A DNA stretch of 32,589 nt from Flavobacteriales bacterium CG_4_9_14_3_um_filter_40_17 (lineage in GTDB: Bacteria; Bacteroidota; Bacteroidia; Flavobacteriales; Flavobacteriaceae), in contig PFUR01000054.1 in assembly GCA_002790195.1 (NCBI GenBank), positions 2,104 to 34,692 on the forward strand, read 5' to 3'. Numbering within the stretch: position 1 is the stretch's first letter; each line of letters starts with the position of its first letter. The notes under the pieces were generated by a model. That model did not search any database and had not been told where the DNA came from. It worked only from the letters and a program-made list of their open reading frames with translations. This document shows positions 16,141 to 23,901 of this stretch, piece after piece. The position numbers and the translations under genes were made by a program.

Positions 16141-16614
16141 ATGAAAAAAGTAATTAAAATTTCAATTGCAGTATTCTCCTTGTTTATAGCAGGATGTAAT
16201 TCATCCGGAAAGAAGGAAGAGCCCGGGTATGGCGTGCAAAAAGAATCCACGGAAGTGAAAACTGAAACCGCTTCGGATTTTCGACTCAATAAAGGGATTG
16301 GCCCGATTACTTCTGTGACACTTGATGCCGATGTTAATCAAAAACTTGCCGAAGAAGGAAAAACAATCTATGCAAATATGTGTATGGCTTGCCACAAACC
16401 CGATCAAAAATTTATCGGTCCTGCACCCAAAGGTATTCTTGAAAGAAGGTCTCCCGAATGGGTGATGAACATGATTCTCAATCCACAGGAGATGATTCAG
16501 AAAGACCCGATTGCCAAAAAATTGTTGATGGAGTTTAACGGTGCACCCATGGCCAATCAGAATTTGACCGAAGCCCAAGCCAGAGCCGTCTTGGAATATT
16601 TCAGAACCCTATAA
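16141..16614 (+). CDS. c-type cytochrome lipoprotein of the nos cluster
   Basis: The 157-residue product has a lipobox signal (FIAGC, Cys19), a Lys/Glu-rich linker, and one class I cytochrome c domain with the haem motif CMACH (81-85). A downstream methionine in GAPMANQNLTE is the likely sixth haem ligand, and a C-terminal helix ARAVLEYFRTL follows. Being lipid-anchored and the first gene of the operon, it is the natural electron donor to NosZ or a link from the quinol-oxidising complex. It stands divergent from the Rrf2 gene and is followed after 11 bp by the fasciclin gene. Confidence 0.93.
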   Translation: MKKVIKISIAVFSLFIAGCNSSGKKEEPGYGVQKESTEVKTETASDFRLNKGIGPITSVTLDADVNQKLAEEGKTIYANMCMACHKPDQKFIGPAPKGILERRSPEWVMNMILNPQEMIQKDPIAKKLLMEFNGAPMANQNLTEAQARAVLEYFRTL

Positions 16615-16625
16615 ACCTGTTTAAT

Positions 16626-17189
16626 ATGAAAACTGCTTTTCGTACAATGTTGACGATGCTGATAGGAGTTACTCTGTTTGCCTGCAACCAAAATTCAAAG
16701 GGAGCCACTGCCAAAGGGGCTACTACCGAGGAGTCTTCCCAGCCCCAAGGCCAAGCCGCTGTTAAGGATGATGTGTCTAATCCGAATGTATTGCAGATTG
16801 CTATCGGTTCAGCAAGCCACACTACTTTGGTTGCAGCCGTTCAGGCTGCCTCCTTGGAAAACGCATTGGTCAACGCAGGCCCGTTGACAGTTTTTGCACC
16901 TACCAATGAGGCTTTTGCTAAATTGCCTGCCGGAACGGTCGAAGATTTACTGAAACCGGAAAACAAGGCGGCCTTAGCAAACATTCTGAAATACCACGTT
17001 ACCCCAGGCAATTATTCCAAAGAATTTTTGATGAAATTCAAAAAATTAGGCCAAGCCAACAATGGTAGTGTTGAGGTGGAAATCAAAGGAGGGGAGATTT
17101 ATGTAGGCGGTGCAAAGATTATTGCCAGTATTCCTGCCTCAAACGGTATTATCCATGTAGTCGATCAAGTCATGTTACCCAAAGAATAA
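16626..17189 (+). CDS. Fasciclin (FAS1) domain lipoprotein
   Basis: The 187-residue protein has a lipobox (LFAC, Cys20) and a low-complexity Ala/Thr/Gln/Ser linker to about residue 50. One FAS1 domain follows, with TLVAAVQAASLENALVNAGPLTVFAPTNEAF-type sequence, LKYHVTPG and a terminal NGIIHVVDQVMLP. FAS1 domains usually mediate adhesion or protein-protein contacts. Here the gene sits between the cytochrome and nosZ (18 bp before nosZ), so a docking or stabilising role in N2O reduction is a reasonable guess, but it is not demonstrated by the sequence. Confidence 0.93.
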   Translation: MKTAFRTMLTMLIGVTLFACNQNSKGATAKGATTEESSQPQGQAAVKDDVSNPNVLQIAIGSASHTTLVAAVQAASLENALVNAGPLTVFAPTNEAFAKLPAGTVEDLLKPENKAALANILKYHVTPGNYSKEFLMKFKKLGQANNGSVEVEIKGGEIYVGGAKIIASIPASNGIIHVVDQVMLPKE

Positions 17190-17207
17190 TCAATCAAAAA
17201 CCACACG

Positions 17208-19163
17208 ATGAAAACAGTACAAAAATTTACCTTGCTCAGCCTGATTGTGCTCTTTGCGGCAGGCTGTAACAAAAATGCCAATACGGCAAACGATGGCGCA
17301 TTGGGATCCGATGCCGCTTCCAGAGTCTATGTCAAACCCGGTTCGTATGACGAATTTTACGCTTTTTTATCCGGTGGGTTCAGCGGACAAATCAGTGTTT
17401 ACGGGCTTCCTTCCGGAAGATTGTTCCGTGTGATCCCGATTTTTTCGGTAGATCCGGAAAAAGGATATGGATTTAACGAAGAAACTAAACCCATGCTCAA
17501 TACTTCTCATGGTATTGTGCCTTGGGACGATGCGCATCATCCCGAACTTTCACAAACCAACGGAGAGACAGACGGCAGATGGATTTTTATCAACGGGAAC
17601 AATACACCGCGCATCGCACGAGTTGATTTGACTACTTTCGAAACAGCGGAGATCATAGAAATACCCAACAGTGGAGGAAATCACAGTTCGCCTTTCACTA
17701 CACAAAATACGGAGTATGTGGTAGCCGGAACCCGTTTTTCCGTTCCGATTCCTCAAAAAGATATCCCAATCAAGGATTACAAAGGAAATTTTAAAGGTGC
17801 ACTCAGTTTTATCAAAGTAAACCCGGAAACCGGCAATATGAATGTCGAATTTCAAGTATTGATGCCCGGTTTTGATTATGATTTGGCACATTCCGGAAAA
17901 GGTAAATCGGACGGATGGACGTTTTTTACTACCTACAACACGGAAGAGGGCAATTCGCTTTTGGAAGTGAACGCCTCTCAAAACGACAAAGATTTTATTG
18001 CGGCTATCAATTGGAAAAAGGCAGAAGAATACATCAAAGCCGGAAAATTTAGAGAAATTCCGGCCAATTATGCTCATAATGTCTATGACGATAAAAAACA
18101 CAGTGCAACTTCCACCATGATCAAAACGGTGCGGGTATTGATACCTGAAGAATGCCCCGGATTGGTTTATTTCTTACCGACTCCAAAATCGCCACACGGT
18201 GTGGACGTTGATCCTACCGGTGAATACATTGTTGGTAACGGAAAATTGTCTACCGATTTGACTGTTCACGCATTCTCTAAGGTACTCAAGGCCATCGAAG
18301 ACAAGAATTTCGATGGCGAAGCCTATGGTATTCCGATTCTTAAAATGGATGCTATTGTTGGCGGTGTGGTGAAAGATGCTGGCCTCGGACCACTTCATAC
18401 CGAGTTTGACAACCAAGGGAACGGCTACACTTCTATGTTTATCAGTTCGGAAGTGGTGAAATGGAAAGTAGGGACTTGGGAAATTTTAGATCGTGTACCA
18501 ACCTATTATTCTATTGGCCACTTGATGATACCCGGAGGAGATTCGCAAAAACCGGATGGAAAATACATGGTAGCACTTAATAAAATTACCAAAGACAGAT
18601 TCCTTCCCACCGGGCCGGAATTGACCCAATCGGCTCAATTGTTTGATATCACAGGCAACAAGATGGAGCTTTTGTTAGACTTTCCGACCATCGGAGAGCC
18701 ACATTATGCCCAAGGAATTGCCGCATCCAAAATTCAATCTAAATCACTGAAATACTATCCACTCGCAGAAAACGAACATCCTTTTGCTGCCAAAGCGGAA
18801 AAGGATACCAAAGTGGAAAGGGAAGGCAACAACGTACACATTTATATGACGACCATCCGAAGTCATTTTGCTCCGGATAACATTGAGGGAATCAAAGTTG
18901 GGGACAAGGTGTATTTTCACGTCACCAACCTCGAACAAGATTGGGACGTACCACACGGTTTCTCAGTTATGGGTGCACAAAATGCAGAATTGCTCATCAT
19001 GCCCGGACAAACCGAAACATTGGTTTGGGAACCTAAACAAGAAGGTGTAATCCCTTTCTATTGTACGGATTTCTGTTCGGCACTTCACCAAGAAATGCAA
19101 GGTTACCTGAGGGTATCTGCCAAAAATTCCAACGTACCAATCAAATGGTCATTGGGTGAATAA
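17208..19163 (+). CDS. nosZ: Nitrous oxide reductase, clade II (Sec-dependent)
   Basis: The 651-residue protein begins with a Sec-type signal ending in a lipobox (AAGC, Cys20) and has no twin-arginine motif. This marks the Sec-dependent clade II and suggests lipid anchoring. The seven-bladed propeller carries histidine motifs for the CuZ cluster: DDAHHPELS, GGNHSSPF, DYDLAHSG, YAHNV, SPHGVDVDP, GPLHTEF and GEPHYAQG. The C-terminal cupredoxin domain holds the CuA ligands: His583 in VPHGF, then Cys619, Cys623, His627 and Met630 in CTDFCSALHQEM. It reduces N2O to N2 in the periplasm. All visible copper ligands are present, so the enzyme appears intact. Confidence 0.98.
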   Translation: MKTVQKFTLLSLIVLFAAGCNKNANTANDGALGSDAASRVYVKPGSYDEFYAFLSGGFSGQISVYGLPSGRLFRVIPIFSVDPEKGYGFNEETKPMLNTSHGIVPWDDAHHPELSQTNGETDGRWIFINGNNTPRIARVDLTTFETAEIIEIPNSGGNHSSPFTTQNTEYVVAGTRFSVPIPQKDIPIKDYKGNFKGALSFIKVNPETGNMNVEFQVLMPGFDYDLAHSGKGKSDGWTFFTTYNTEEGNSLLEVNASQNDKDFIAAINWKKAEEYIKAGKFREIPANYAHNVYDDKKHSATSTMIKTVRVLIPEECPGLVYFLPTPKSPHGVDVDPTGEYIVGNGKLSTDLTVHAFSKVLKAIEDKNFDGEAYGIPILKMDAIVGGVVKDAGLGPLHTEFDNQGNGYTSMFISSEVVKWKVGTWEILDRVPTYYSIGHLMIPGGDSQKPDGKYMVALNKITKDRFLPTGPELTQSAQLFDITGNKMELLLDFPTIGEPHYAQGIAASKIQSKSLKYYPLAENEHPFAAKAEKDTKVEREGNNVHIYMTTIRSHFAPDNIEGIKVGDKVYFHVTNLEQDWDVPHGFSVMGAQNAELLIMPGQTETLVWEPKQEGVIPFYCTDFCSALHQEMQGYLRVSAKNSNVPIKWSLGE

Positions 19164-19178
19164 AACAGTTTTTATGAT

Positions 19179-19208
19179 GGGAGGTTGTTTTTCTCAATGC
19201 AACCTCCC
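19179..19208 (+). terminator. Hairpin after nosZ, possible attenuator or partial terminator
   Basis: GGGAGGTTG (19179-19187) and CAACCTCCC (19200-19208) form nine perfect pairs around a 12-nt loop. They are followed by TTTGTT rather than a long T run. It lies 16 bp after the nosZ stop codon and before the next nos gene. It could reduce downstream transcription or protect the nosZ transcript end, giving more NosZ than maturation proteins. Confidence 0.55.
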
Positions 19209-19270
19209 TTTGTTAAAATCATTTAAAGATTCTTTGCAAAAACAATTGAATACAATTAAAATCAAACCTA

Positions 19271-19843
19271 ATGAAAGTTTTACCCAGGGTTATCATGGCA
19301 GCAGCAGCACTGTTGCTTCTATTGGTTTTTGTGTTTCCGATTTGGCAGATTACGCTGCTGGCTCCTCAATATCCCGAGGGTGTTACCCTCTATATTTGGG
19401 TTGACAAATTGACCGGAAACCAACCCTCAACGCTACAAAACATCAATATTTTGAACCACTACGTCGGGATGAAATTTATCGAACCCGATTCAATTCCCGA
19501 ATTGAGCTATTTTCCGAAAATCATTTATGGAATGATTGGTTTGGGGTTGCTCATCGCACTGATTGGCAAACGGCATTTGTATTATGTATGGAGCCTGATA
19601 TTGGGCATACTCGGCATATTGGGGCTCTACGATTTTTATTTATGGGAATACGATTATGGACACAACCTGAGCTCGACCGCACCTATCAAAGTTCCGGGCA
19701 TGGCTTATCAACCACCACTTTTCGGAGAAAAAATGCTGTTGAATTTTACAGCTCAATCCTATCCCGAAAAGGCCACCTATATTTTTGCCATCGCTATTTT
19801 TATGGGATATTTGGCATTTCGTTTTTCTAAAAAGAGAGCCTGA
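19271..19843 (+). CDS. Membrane protein of the nos cluster (NosB-like position)
   Basis: The 190-residue protein has four predicted membrane helices: about 7-28 (VIMAAAALLLLLVFVFPIW), 85-103 (IIYGMIGLGLLIALIG), 106-126 (YYVWSLILGILGILGLYDF) and 168-184 (YIFAIAIFMGYLAF). A periplasmic loop of about 50 residues separates helices 1 and 2, and the protein ends with a positive tail. It lies between nosZ and nosL, the position where clade II clusters carry a poorly understood membrane protein called NosB in epsilonproteobacteria. Homology to NosB is not established here; the call rests on topology and position. A function in NosZ assembly or electron delivery is inference. Confidence 0.8.
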   Translation: MKVLPRVIMAAAALLLLLVFVFPIWQITLLAPQYPEGVTLYIWVDKLTGNQPSTLQNINILNHYVGMKFIEPDSIPELSYFPKIIYGMIGLGLLIALIGKRHLYYVWSLILGILGILGLYDFYLWEYDYGHNLSSTAPIKVPGMAYQPPLFGEKMLLNFTAQSYPEKATYIFAIAIFMGYLAFRFSKKRA

Positions 19844-19865
19844 ATTGAAAGAGTTTTGATGCTGA

Positions 19866-19942
19866 GCCATTCCCTAAGCTCCGTCCCAATTTCTCGGGAT
19901 TGGAGGGCGAAGGTGTTCCCTGAGCGAAGTCGAAGGGGAATC
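19866..19942. repeat. Interspersed palindromic element between nos genes (CTGAGCGAAGTCGAAG type)
   Basis: This gap sequence has higher G+C than its surroundings. It contains CCCTGAGCGAAGTCGAAGGG (19918-19937), flanked by TTCCC and GGGAA arms, and a second inverted pair TCCCAAT/ATTGG at about 19884-19902. The first word is one I recognise as a widespread small dispersed repeat in Bacteroidota and other phyla (from memory). It separates the NosB-like gene from nosL and may alter transcription or mRNA stability there. Confidence 0.65.
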
Positions 19943-19985
19943 TATTTAGAATTTTTTTTACAACACAGTAACAGCCATCCTGATT

Positions 19986-20426
19986 ATGAGGTTTACAATC
20001 CAAAAAGTTATATTTTTATTTTGTTTGACGGCCATTTCCTGCAAACCCAAAGCCGAACCCATTGTTTATGGATCTGACAGTTGCCACTATTGTAAAATGA
20101 CCATCGTTTCCCAACAATTTGCTTCAGAATTAGTGACGCAGAAAGGAAGGGTTTATAAGTTTGATGCCGTTGAATGCATGGTGCAGCAATTGGCGGATGA
20201 TTCAGTTAAACAAAACAGCCTCTTCTTGGTTCATGATTATCTATCGAAGACGAATAATTTTATAGATGCTATGACTGCTTATTATGTAATTTCTGAAGAC
20301 ATTCAAAGCCCGATGGGTGCCCATCTGGCTGGGTTTAAAGACCTTCGGCAAGCTGAGCAATTTAAAGAAAAACACAAAGGCGAAATTTTCACTTGGAAAG
20401 AGCTGCAAGCCAAAATCAATCATTAA
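19986..20426 (+). CDS. nosL: NosL copper-binding lipoprotein
   Basis: The 146-residue protein has a lipobox signal (AISC, Cys19). The hallmark CHYCKMTI follows at residues 33-40, where Cys33, Cys36 and Met38 match the Cu(I)-binding NosL motif. The remaining alpha/beta domain contains KFDAVECMVQQL, THLAG-like AHLAGFKDL and a C-terminal WKELQ. NosL delivers copper to apo-NosZ in concert with the NosDFY complex at the outer face of the inner membrane. It starts 142 bp after the NosB-like gene because of the intervening repeat, and nosD follows after 22 bp. Confidence 0.93.
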   Translation: MRFTIQKVIFLFCLTAISCKPKAEPIVYGSDSCHYCKMTIVSQQFASELVTQKGRVYKFDAVECMVQQLADDSVKQNSLFLVHDYLSKTNNFIDAMTAYYVISEDIQSPMGAHLAGFKDLRQAEQFKEKHKGEIFTWKELQAKINH

Positions 20427-20448
20427 TTCTTATCTTGCTTAAAAAAAC

Positions 20449-21681
20449 ATGCTTCAGACAATCGCTGGCATCCTAATCTTTCTTGTTCAGTTGAATCTTT
20501 CGGCTCAAAATATCCGTGTTTGTAATGATTGCGAAATCAAGACTTTACAAGCAGGCATTGCCTATGCACAGCCCGGTGATACCATCTGGATAGAAAAAGG
20601 CATATACAAAGAACACGAGATTGTCATCAATAAACCGCTGACACTTATTGGAAAAGATTTTCCGGTAATTGATGGTGAAATGATAGGTGAAATTATTCGG
20701 ATTGAATCAGATAGTGTCACCATCGACGGTTTGTTTATCAAAAATGTCGGTACGAGTTACACTTCTGATTTTGCCGCTATCCGCATCAAACGGAGCAAAC
20801 ATTTCCTCATTCAAAATATCAAACTCGAAACCCTTTTTTTTGGCATCTATCTCGAAAAATCTGATAACGGTATTGTCCGAAACAATTATATAAAAGGAAA
20901 TGCAAAAGTTGAATACCAATCCGGAAACGGTATTCATTTATGGCATTGTAAAAACGTACAGGTTCTGAATAATAAAATATACAATGTTCGGGACGGTATT
21001 TACTTTGAGTTTGTTTACAACAGCCTTGTTCAGGGAAATGTGAGCAAGCACAACCTGCGCTATGGATTGCATTTCATGTTTTCGAATGATGATGAGTACA
21101 AAGGCAATTTTTTTGAAGACAACGGAGCCGGTGTAGCAGTCATGTTTTCAAAAAACATAAAAATTGAAAACAATACCTTCAAAAAAAATAAAGGGGCAGC
21201 TTCTTACGGCCTTTTGTTGAAAGAAATTAATGATGCCACTATCTTGAACAATATTTTTCAAGAAAACACGATTGGCACCTATCTGGAAGGCTGCAACCGG
21301 ATTACCTATGCAAACAACAATTTGTTGCAAAACGGATGGGCCCTAAAAATGATGGGGGCTTGTTTTGAAAACAAATTTATTCACAACAATTTTATCGGCA
21401 ACACTTTTGATGTCTCCTACAGCGGTGGCAACACCTCCGACAACCGTTTTGATTACAATTACTGGAGCGAATACACGGGGTACGATCTCGATAAGGATGG
21501 TATTGGCGATGTGCCTTTTCGCCCGGTGAAATTGTTTTCCTATATCACCACCAAAGTGCCTGAAAGCATCATACTAATCAGAAGCTCGTTTGTAGATTTG
21601 GTCAATTTTTCCGAAAAAGTGTCCCCCGTATTCACACCCGAACATGTTTTTGATTCTTTTCCTTCCATGAACAAATTTTAA
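20449..21681 (+). CDS. nosD: NosD, periplasmic copper-site maturation protein
   Basis: The 410-residue protein has a signal peptide (first 20 residues, ending LSAQ) and then a right-handed beta-helix made of CASH-type repeats. These are visible as recurrent N-N-x-hydrophobic rungs such as GIVRNNYIKGN, VQVLNNKIYNV, IKIENNTFKKN and ILNNIFQENT. A conserved YWSEYTGYDLDKDGIGD segment follows near residue 343, typical of NosD. NosD works with the NosFY transporter and NosL to build the CuZ centre of NosZ. Its stop codon is one base before the nosF start, showing tight coupling. Confidence 0.95.
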   Translation: MLQTIAGILIFLVQLNLSAQNIRVCNDCEIKTLQAGIAYAQPGDTIWIEKGIYKEHEIVINKPLTLIGKDFPVIDGEMIGEIIRIESDSVTIDGLFIKNVGTSYTSDFAAIRIKRSKHFLIQNIKLETLFFGIYLEKSDNGIVRNNYIKGNAKVEYQSGNGIHLWHCKNVQVLNNKIYNVRDGIYFEFVYNSLVQGNVSKHNLRYGLHFMFSNDDEYKGNFFEDNGAGVAVMFSKNIKIENNTFKKNKGAASYGLLLKEINDATILNNIFQENTIGTYLEGCNRITYANNNLLQNGWALKMMGACFENKFIHNNFIGNTFDVSYSGGNTSDNRFDYNYWSEYTGYDLDKDGIGDVPFRPVKLFSYITTKVPESIILIRSSFVDLVNFSEKVSPVFTPEHVFDSFPSMNKF

Positions 21682-21682
21682 G

Positions 21683-22390
21683 ATGATAGATTTTAAAAAC
21701 ATAAGCAAAAAATTTGGCAAACTTCAAGTTTTAGAACAGGTCGATTTGACGGTTGACAAGCCGGGTATTTATGCAATTTTAGGGCCGAATGGTTCCGGTA
21801 AAACCACTCTTATCAAGTGTTTGCTTGGGATGACGATTCCGACTTCCGGCCATATTTTTGTCGATGGGCAGCAAACAAAGGGAAAATGGAAATTCAGAAG
21901 TCAAATTAGCTACCTCCCGCAAATCGCCAATTTTCCAAAAAACATGACCGCTAACGAGCTTCTCCGGCTGATTAAAAACTTGCGGAATCAGCCCTCTAAC
22001 GAACATTCGCTGATAGAAGTTTTCGGGCTTAGGCCTTATCTCGACAAAAAAATGGGAACGCTCTCTGGTGGTACCAAACAAAAAGTAAATCTGGTATTGG
22101 CACTAATGACCGATAATCCAATAGTGATTTTAGACGAGCCCACTTCCGGTTTAGATCCATTGGCACTCATCGAACTCAAAAAACTCATCAAAATTGAAAA
22201 AACGAAAGGGAAAACCATCCTCATCACCAGCCACATCATGAGTTTGGTTGAAGAATTGTCAGACGAAATTGTGTTTCTTTTGGAAGGGAAAATACATTTT
22301 AGAGGAACGGTGGATGCGCTCAAATCAACGACCCAAACCAAGAATTTTGATGAAGCAATTGCGCAAATTTTAAAAACGAGCCATGTTTAA
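21683..22390 (+). CDS. nosF: NosF, ABC transporter ATP-binding protein
   Basis: The 235-residue ATPase has Walker A GPNGSGKTT (34-42), a Q-loop near SYLPQIANFP, the signature LSGGTKQK (127-134), Walker B IVILDEP (147-153), the D-loop SGLD, and a switch histidine in TSHIMS. It powers the NosDFY complex needed for copper-site assembly. It is preceded by nosD with a 1-bp gap and overlaps nosY by 8 bp, so nosD, nosF and nosY are translationally coupled. Confidence 0.96.
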   Translation: MIDFKNISKKFGKLQVLEQVDLTVDKPGIYAILGPNGSGKTTLIKCLLGMTIPTSGHIFVDGQQTKGKWKFRSQISYLPQIANFPKNMTANELLRLIKNLRNQPSNEHSLIEVFGLRPYLDKKMGTLSGGTKQKVNLVLALMTDNPIVILDEPTSGLDPLALIELKKLIKIEKTKGKTILITSHIMSLVEELSDEIVFLLEGKIHFRGTVDALKSTTQTKNFDEAIAQILKTSHV

Positions 22391-23165
22391 AATATTCAAA
22401 TACAGCCTGTCAGATTTGCTGCGCAGCAGCTGGAGTTATTTTTATCTTTCGTTCTACCTGTTGTTGGGTTTTGGCCTGCTTTTTTTTAATCCGGACGTGT
22501 CTAAATCCGTCATCACATTGATGAATGTAATTGTTGTTTTTTCATCGCTTATCGCTGTGGTGTTTGGAATTATGTACTACTACAATTCCCGCGAATTCAT
22601 TGAGTTGTTATTGGCGCAACCCATCAAGCGCTCGGATATTTTTATCGGGCAATACATGGCGGTTTCGGTTTCTTTAAGTTTGAGTTTGTTGCTGGGTGTT
22701 GGAATTCCCTTTTTAGTTTATGGTGTAGCTGATGCCGATTTGATTAAGAAATTTTTGGTGCTGATGGCTGCCGGTGTCTTTTTGAATTTTATCTTTGTCG
22801 CAGTGGCTTATAACATTGCGCTTTACCACGAAAACCGTATCAAGGGTTTCAGTTATGCTATCTTGTTTTGGTTGTTTATGACACTCATATACGATGGTTT
22901 GTTTTTGGTTTCTTTGATGACATTTAAAGAATACCCGCTTGAAAAAGCCTCCTTGGTAGCTACGCTATTCAATCCGATAGACTTGTCGCGGATATTGATT
23001 TTGCTGCAGTTAGATATTTCTGCGTTGATGGGTTATACAGGAGCCATTTTTAAAAGCTTTTTTGGGACCACTTTTGGATTTCTTATTGCCGTTTCCTGCT
23101 TGTCTCTTTGGGTGATTGTTCCAGTATCGAATTTACGTAGAAAAGGAAATAAAAAAGATTTTTAA
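22383..23165 (+). CDS. nosY: NosY, ABC transporter permease
   Basis: The 260-residue inner-membrane protein has six predicted helices, for example LSFYLLLGFGLLFF, VIVVFSSLIAVVFGIMY, SVSLSLSLLLGVGIPFLVYG, FLNFIFVAVAYNIAL, ILFWLFMTLIYDGLFLV and TFGFLIAVSCLSLWVIV. The EFIELLLAQPIKRSDIF loop after helix 2 is the typical coupling element of this permease family. It forms the membrane part of NosDFY. It is the last nos gene recognised, and a toxin-antitoxin pair follows. Confidence 0.95.
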   Translation: MFKIFKYSLSDLLRSSWSYFYLSFYLLLGFGLLFFNPDVSKSVITLMNVIVVFSSLIAVVFGIMYYYNSREFIELLLAQPIKRSDIFIGQYMAVSVSLSLSLLLGVGIPFLVYGVADADLIKKFLVLMAAGVFLNFIFVAVAYNIALYHENRIKGFSYAILFWLFMTLIYDGLFLVSLMTFKEYPLEKASLVATLFNPIDLSRILILLQLDISALMGYTGAIFKSFFGTTFGFLIAVSCLSLWVIVPVSNLRRKGNKKDF

Positions 23166-23240
23166 AACCCACATGTGGCTGTTATAGAGTTTATTGGATA
23201 GTAATCTAAAATTGACTAATCTTGCAAAAAGCCTTTAGCC

Positions 23241-23438
23241 ATAATCGATTATAAAAATATAATCAAGCGAAACCCAAATAAAAGATTCGGCAAACCATGT
23301 GTCAGAGATACAAGGATTACGGTTTATGATGTATTAAGTTGGTTGTCAGCCGGAATGAATTTCAATGAAATCATCAAAGATTTTCCTGAACTTACCGTTG
23401 AGGATATTAAAGCTTGTTTATCGTATGCAGCTGACTAA
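23241..23438 (+). CDS. DUF433 antitoxin without a standard start codon
   Basis: An open frame runs from after a stop at 23214-23216 to TAA at 23436-23438 and encodes a full DUF433-type protein of about 65 residues. It reads IIDYKNIIKRNPNKRFGKPC, then VRDTRITVYDVLSWLSAGMN, then the helix-turn-helix FNEIIKDFPELTVEDIKACL. These are the NP-x-x-FGKP-x-x-x-x-T-R and LSxG hallmarks. No ATG, GTG or TTG lies in frame before the conserved start; the likely initiation point reads ATA at 23241. Either ATA is used, the start has mutated, or there is a sequence error. DUF433 proteins neutralise DUF5615 toxins and repress their operon. The toxin gene begins 23 bp downstream. Confidence 0.75.
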   Translation: MIDYKNIIKRNPNKRFGKPCVRDTRITVYDVLSWLSAGMNFNEIIKDFPELTVEDIKACLSYAAD

Positions 23439-23461
23439 GAGCATAAACTATTAAATGCATC

Positions 23462-23749
23462 ATGAAATTGTTGTTTGATCAGAATATTTCTTTTCGGATA
23501 ACAAAGAAACTACAGGTTCATTTTTCAGATTGTGCACATGTATCGGATTGTAATTTGGATAATCGTAATGATTTGGATATATGGGCGTATGCCAGGCATA
23601 ATGGTCATTCAATTGTTACTTTTGATTCGGATTTCTATGATTTAAGCATGATTAACGGTCATCCGCCAAAAATAATTTGGATTCGGGCAGGCAATCTGAC
23701 AACAGATGAAATCGCTCATTTGATGATTAAAAATCTTGACGCAATATAG
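23462..23749 (+). CDS. DUF5615 PIN-like toxin
   Basis: The 95-residue protein starts MKLLFDQNISFRI, with an acidic residue after the first strand, and continues with NLDNRNDLDIWAYARHNGHSIVTFDSDFYDL. The second half, PPKIIWIRAGNL, is the usual end of DUF5615 proteins. Conserved aspartates (Asp6 and the FDSDF pair) match the metal-binding acidic residues of PIN-like nucleases, so it is presumably an RNase toxin. Its partner is the DUF433 frame directly upstream. The pair lies between the end of the nos operon and a terminator, typical of a mobile stability module. Confidence 0.9.
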   Translation: MKLLFDQNISFRITKKLQVHFSDCAHVSDCNLDNRNDLDIWAYARHNGHSIVTFDSDFYDLSMINGHPPKIIWIRAGNLTTDEIAHLMIKNLDAI

Positions 23750-23844
23750 TCTTTTTTGGAAAATGCTGATTTGGAAAAGGTCGCTTGTTTGGAATTGGGA
23801 TGATAAGGCAACAGCCGAGTAAAAATTCGTTTAGGGAATTAAAA

Positions 23845-23877
23845 AAACCGCCCGCAATTTCAAATTGCGGGCGGTTT
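23845..23877 (-). terminator. Strong intrinsic terminator of the M1 peptidase operon
   Basis: Two perfect 16-nt arms (AAACCGCCCGCAATTT and its complement) flank a single central base. On the minus strand they run directly into a T tract (23847-23841). This ends transcription from the M1 peptidase and may also stop the convergent toxin transcript. Confidence 0.9.
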
Positions 23878-23901
23878 GATTTTGATAAAACCTGCTGTGG
23901 C

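Noticed and set aside
19156-19404. An 82-codon frame between nosZ and the NosB-like gene
   Set aside because: It spans the hairpin, overlaps the start of the membrane protein in another frame and has no recognisable domain or signal sequence.
19856-20077. A 73-codon frame containing PERSRR-like sequence
   Set aside because: Its first part is the translated palindromic repeat and its second part is an out-of-frame reading of nosL.
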